Assembly: GCA_030619185.1 (NCBI GenBank)
Contig: JAUXBW010000095.1
Coordinates: 1 to 8,302 of the forward strand
Length of the DNA stretch: 8,302 nucleotides
Direction: 5' to 3'
Origin: Methyloprofundus sp.
GTDB taxonomy: Bacteria > Pseudomonadota > Gammaproteobacteria > Methylococcales > Methylomonadaceae
Position numbers and translations under genes: made by a program. A model generated the notes under the pieces. The model searched no databases, was not told the origin of the DNA, and worked only from the letters and a program-made list of their open reading frames with translations. Position 1 is the first letter of the stretch. Each line of letters starts with the position of its first letter. Shown piece after piece: positions 5,727-8,302 of this stretch.

Positions 5727-6434
5727 TTAAACCTGCTTACCAAGCAACATCCCCACCCAGATTGAAGCACCACATAATAGAGAATTGCCTAAAAACACAC
5801 TAAGCATCATATTCAGCTCTTTTTCAAAGCGATGACCTTCTTCCATCAAATATAAAACTACATACAGGCTTGATAAAGTTGCAAACATACCTACTAATAC
5901 GATGATAAGTGCTGCTCTATACTCATCTGACATAGCAGACTTATACATTAATAACGATGCCATCAGTCCTATTAAAAAAGCAACCAGAGCATTCACTACG
6001 ATTAGCGCATAAGGAAAGATCCAGCCCATCCAACGTATCATTCCATCTGAATACGCAAATAAGCCCCGCCCTGCTAACAAGCCAACCCAAACAGCAAATA
6101 CACAAGCACAAACACTGATTAATATATTCAGTGCAGCCTTAAGCAAATTACCTTGTTCAATCAAAAACAGGGTTTCTAGTGAAAATGTAGAGAAGGTGGT
6201 AAACGAGCCAAACAATCCAACTAAAATAGCCGACCGGTATTCCATGGTAATGGCAATACGTTGTAGCACTAACACTTCAGTTAACAAGCCGATTAAAAAA
6301 GACCCCAGTATATTGACAGTCAGGGTTCCGTAAGGAAAACCACGCCCTAACCACTGATACACACCACTGGAAACTAAAAAACGCAGGACGGCACCACAAG
6401 CTCCTCCTAATGCTATAGCAATTAATGGATTCAT
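5727..6434 (-). CDS. crcB: Fused tandem CrcB/Fluc fluoride channel, second half degenerate
   Basis: Inner-membrane channel family that exports fluoride. Usual CrcB has about 125 residues and four helices and works as an antiparallel dimer; this protein has 235 residues and two homologous halves. The first half (1-126) is canonical: GGACGAVLRF, N41 in TVNILGSFLIG, and GSFTTFSTFS (76-85) with pore residues F81 and F84. The second half (about 127-235) realigns from W135 with the same FPY, VN (N148), FLIG and EYR landmarks, but has no separate first helix and reads MFATLSSLY where the first half has SFTTFSTFS, so L187 and L190 replace the two phenylalanines. I count seven membrane segments: about 4-22, 35-57, 67-93, 100-120, 138-164, 172-197 and 208-231. 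It starts 11 bases after the orn stop with only a weak ribosome site, so it is probably coupled to orn. Confidence 0.93.
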   Translation of the reverse strand: MNPLIAIALGGACGAVLRFLVSSGVYQWLGRGFPYGTLTVNILGSFLIGLLTEVLVLQRIAITMEYRSAILVGLFGSFTTFSTFSLETLFLIEQGNLLKAALNILISVCACVFAVWVGLLAGRGLFAYSDGMIRWMGWIFPYALIVVNALVAFLIGLMASLLMYKSAMSDEYRAALIIVLVGMFATLSSLYVVLYLMEEGHRFEKELNMMLSVFLGNSLLCGASIWVGMLLGKQV

Positions 6435-6445
6435 CTTAAGAGTCT

Positions 6446-6991
6446 CTAGGTTTTAATAAAGTGCTCACGATAATGTTTTAATTCTTCTATAGACTCAAGC
6501 ACATCATCCAGTGCCTGATGGGTTTCTTTTTTCTGCACACCAGCATAAATGGAAGGAGCCCAACGCCGTGCTAATTCTTTCACTGTAGAAACATCGATAT
6601 TGCGATAATGAAAGAACTTTTCCAGCTCTGGCATATAGCGATACAAAAAACGCCTATCTTGGCCAATACTATTACCACACATGGGTGATTTGCCAGGGGC
6701 TAGCCACTGCTTTAAAAAAGCCAGGGTTTGTCGCATTGCCTCGGCATCGTCAACAGCAGACGCTTTAACACGCTCTATCAGCCTGGATTTACCATGGTGC
6801 TCCTTATTCCAGGCATCCATTGCAGCAAGAGCCTTATCACTTTGATGCACCGCTATCACAGGCCCCGTTGCCAAAACATTTAAATACTTATCGGTCACTA
6901 CCGTCGCAATCTCGATAATCAAATCATTATCCGGATCCAGCCCCGTCATCTCCAGGTCGATCCAGATCAGGTTTTCTTGGTTCTGTGCCAT
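6446..6991 (-). CDS. orn: Oligoribonuclease
   Basis: A 3'-to-5' exonuclease that degrades two- to five-base RNAs, including pGpG from cyclic di-GMP turnover, to mononucleotides in the cytoplasm; it is often essential. The protein has 181 residues, the same as E. coli, and all five DEDDh catalytic residues fall at the E. coli numbers: D12 and E14 ([11 protein letters not shown]), D112 ([10 protein letters not shown]), H158 and D163 ([10 protein letters not shown]). It belongs to the RNase T/DnaQ fold and acts as a homodimer with two metal ions per site. GGA seven bases upstream supports the start. It is the first gene of a two-gene unit with crcB, from a promoter about 40 bases upstream. Confidence 0.98.
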   Translation of the reverse strand: MAQNQENLIWIDLEMTGLDPDNDLIIEIATVVTDKYLNVLATGPVIAVHQSDKALAAMDAWNKEHHGKSRLIERVKASAVDDAEAMRQTLAFLKQWLAPGKSPMCGNSIGQDRRFLYRYMPELEKFFHYRNIDVSTVKELARRWAPSIYAGVQKKETHQALDDVLESIEELKHYREHFIKT

Positions 6992-7027
6992 TTATTTGTC
7001 CATAAAAAAATAGAAAATTGAACTTAA

Positions 7028-7056
7028 ATTGTAGCATTGGCTAATCTGTATAGCCA
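7028..7056 (-). promoter_or_regulatory. Extended -10 promoter of orn-crcB
   Basis: On the minus strand TGGCTA (7051-7056, weak -35) is 17 bases from TACAAT (7028-7033, 5 of 6), and TGC directly before it makes an extended -10. The start would be near 7021, about 29 bases before the orn ATG. GGCTA at 7039-7043 and TAGCC at 7051-7055 (plus strand) form an inverted repeat with a 7-base gap between the two boxes, a possible operator. Confidence 0.55.
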
Positions 7057-7139
7057 TAGTGCAGGACGGTGAACCCTTGTTATTATGCTTGTTTTCGTGA
7101 GCTTACGTATAAGAGCAAAAATCACACTTCACTGCGCAT

Positions 7140-7155
7140 GTCGGCTAAAGCCTAC
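7140..7155 (-). repeat. REP-like palindrome with GTAG head (copy 2, degenerate)
   Basis: On the minus strand GTAGGCTTTAGCCGAC: GTAG runs directly into GGCT-TT-AGCC. The layout is that of the palindrome at 5701-5720 but with a different arm sequence and a shorter linker. The TAG of the GTAG head supplies the stop codon of the glycosyltransferase gene. Both copies sit at the 3' ends of minus-strand genes. Too short to be certain. Confidence 0.35.
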
Positions 7156-7925
7156 CCCCTTTGCTTGTTGCGTAACAATAGTTTTGACAGGCGTAATAAA
7201 AAAACACAAAATAAGCGAATATGCATCCCCGTCAACAAAACATTATCCCGACCATACTTAAACTGGCTGATACCACCCTCTTGTTTAGAAATATAACGTA
7301 CAGGGGTAGCAATATTGATTACTGGAACTCTGTGCCATGCCATGCGTACAGCAACTTCGGGCTCAAAATCAAAACGCCTGGCCCAGCGAGTTGAATGCAT
7401 GACAGCGAGTAACTCCTCTATGGGATAAATACGCATGCCAAACAGGGAGTCATGTATACCCCAGCCCTGCGTTTCTAAATTTGCCCACCAATTAGAAATT
7501 TGCCGCCCCTTAACTCGTATCATAGGCGCTGAAGCATCAAAAACCGGCTCACCCAGAATCATTGCCTCAGGATTCTCTATAGAGGTTTGCATAAATTTTT
7601 TGATAAAGCTGGCTGGGTGCTGATAATCTGCATCCATGGTCAAGACATGGGAAAACCCTTGTTCCTTCGCCAAGCTAACACCTGCCAATACTGCAGCGCC
7701 TTTACCTTTATTTTCACTGTAGCTTATAACTGACAGAGTATCAGGATATTGCTCCTGTAGCGGCTGGAGCAAAACCTCACTACTATCATCACTGCCATCA
7801 ATAATCACCCAGACAGGCAACCATTGCTGTAGAGCCTCTGCTACTGTTTTTTTTAATAAAGCACCGGTATTATAACTAGGGATTAAAAGCAGGTGAGTTT
7901 CTGATAATTCACTCTTATCATTCAT
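7152..7925 (-). CDS. Family 2 glycosyltransferase
   Basis: A 257-residue GT-A fold transferase, probably acting at the cytoplasmic face of the membrane on a lipid or polyene acceptor. The N-terminal strand LLLIPSYN (12-19) and VIIDGSDDSS (40-49) bind the nucleotide sugar. ENKGKGAAVLAG (71-82) is the usual second block, and DAD (98-100) followed by YQHP is the metal-binding DxD. RFDFEPEVAVR (184-194) fits the conserved acceptor-side region. A hydrophobic basic C-terminus (about 228-252) may attach it to the membrane. The ATG is two bases after the acyltransferase stop, with no ribosome site of its own, so the two are translationally coupled. Pairing with a PlsC-like acyltransferase and the VWVIIDGSDDSS wording recall glycosyltransferases of aryl polyene/xanthomonadin loci, but dolichol-phosphate-mannose-synthase-like relatives cannot be excluded. 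Sugar and acceptor are unknown. Confidence 0.9.
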   Translation of the reverse strand: MNDKSELSETHLLLIPSYNTGALLKKTVAEALQQWLPVWVIIDGSDDSSEVLLQPLQEQYPDTLSVISYSENKGKGAAVLAGVSLAKEQGFSHVLTMDADYQHPASFIKKFMQTSIENPEAMILGEPVFDASAPMIRVKGRQISNWWANLETQGWGIHDSLFGMRIYPIEELLAVMHSTRWARRFDFEPEVAVRMAWHRVPVINIATPVRYISKQEGGISQFKYGRDNVLLTGMHIRLFCVFLLRLSKLLLRNKQRG

Positions 7926-7927
7926 AT

Positions 7928-8302
7928 CTAATGTTTTGTTGTTCTACGTAAGGGGTGCGGCCTGGAAAGCTCATCAATATAAATTTTTTCCAAGCGCAGC
8001 AAAAACTCCTGCGCAGTCTCATGCTGCTGCAAATAAACAGGCTCGGCAACGTTAATGCTTAATTTTAATGGAAATTCAGGCTTTTTATACAATGGCCAGC
8101 CTTTTTCAAAAAAGCGGGAATTACTGCGCATAAAAACTGGAATAACCGGTACTGAGGTTTGTTTAGCTAGCAAGGCAACCCCTCCCTGCATAGGGTTCAG
8201 CCATTGCGCGTCCGTTTTTGTTCGTGTCCCTTCAGGAAAAATGAGCAACTGATCATTCCTTGTTAAGCACTGTTTGGCTAGCTTTATCATTTGGCTAATA
8301 GA
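7928..8302 (-). CDS. PlsC-type lysophospholipid acyltransferase, C-terminal part (runs off the window)
   Basis: Membrane-associated acyltransferase family that moves a fatty acyl chain from acyl-ACP or acyl-CoA to a hydroxyl acceptor, classically 1-acylglycerol-3-phosphate. The visible 124 codons are open to the right edge, so the ATG at 8288-8290 is internal (it is preceded in frame by SISQ) and the true start lies beyond 8302. Two family blocks are present: FPEGTRT, the acceptor-binding motif III, and GVALLAKQTSVPVIPVF, motif IV. The catalytic HxxxxD block would be upstream, outside the window. The basic C-terminal tail (RPHPLRRTTKH) ends two bases before the glycosyltransferase start. Whether it is the housekeeping PlsC or a dedicated pathway copy cannot be told from this fragment; coupling to a glycosyltransferase favours the latter. 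Confidence 0.88.
   Translation of the reverse strand, partial: SISQMIKLAKQCLTRNDQLLIFPEGTRTKTDAQWLNPMQGGVALLAKQTSVPVIPVFMRSNSRFFEKGWPLYKKPEFPLKLSINVAEPVYLQQHETAQEFLLRLEKIYIDELSRPHPLRRTTKH

Noticed and set aside
6435..6445. A fluoride riboswitch directly upstream of crcB
   Set aside because: Only 11 bases separate crcB from orn, and no riboswitch-like fold could be recognised upstream of orn either.
7069..7296. Plus-strand 75-codon frame across the orn upstream gap
   Set aside because: More than half of it is antisense to the glycosyltransferase, its peptide has no recognisable features, and there is no clear ribosome site.
8288..8290. ATG taken as the start of the acyltransferase
   Set aside because: The frame is open upstream to the window edge (SISQ precedes it), and the catalytic HxxxxD region would be missing, so the gene continues beyond the window.

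Overview
This window looks like ordinary chromosome of a moderately AT-rich gammaproteobacterium. The evidence is the E. coli-like numbering of Orn, GluRS and SerRS, the crcB-serS pairing, and gltX followed by tRNA-Ala(GGC) and tRNA-Glu, an arrangement I know from Pseudomonas and relatives. A Methylococcales-like host is possible, but the sequence does not prove it. No insertion sequence, prophage, CRISPR array or plasmid gene is visible.

Layout, left to right. Positions 1-127 (minus) hold the 5' end of a tRNA-Glu gene and a complete tRNA-Ala gene, driven by a near-consensus promoter whose -35 box lies on the gltX stop codon. Positions 169-2041 (minus) hold a secreted Sel1-repeat protein followed four bases later by gltX. 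Divergent from these, 2148-3338 (plus) encodes an outer-membrane-type lipoprotein with vWA, thrombospondin type 3 and OmpA domains. It ends in a strong terminator, with a second long hairpin beyond it that is shared with the converging gene at 3440-3928 (minus), a small acidic lipoprotein of unknown function. Positions 3929-4097 contain a strong stem-loop inside a start-less open frame, possibly a dispersed repeat or relic. serS occupies 4098-5378 (minus).

The 348-base gap between serS and crcB (5379-5726) is not empty. It holds a probable serS promoter (-10 at 5423-5428), a terminator (5504-5531), and an open frame for a small single-pass membrane protein (5560-5724, minus) that lacks a normal start and carries a REP-like palindrome at its 5' end. 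Next come crcB and orn (5727-6991, minus), co-transcribed from an extended -10 promoter at about 7028-7056. Last, 7152-8302 (minus) holds a family 2 glycosyltransferase and the C-terminal part of a PlsC-type acyltransferase, two bases apart and probably part of a larger lipid or polyene locus beyond the right edge.

The standout is crcB. Instead of the usual protein of about 125 residues that pairs as an antiparallel dimer, this gene encodes 235 residues with two Fluc-like halves. The second half lacks its own first helix. That gives seven predicted membrane segments and would place the halves antiparallel within one chain. The second half has also lost both pore phenylalanines, which resembles the one-functional, one-vestigial-pore design of eukaryotic FEX fluoride exporters. 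The rest is mostly translation and RNA-turnover housekeeping (gltX, serS, two tRNAs, orn) interspersed with envelope proteins.
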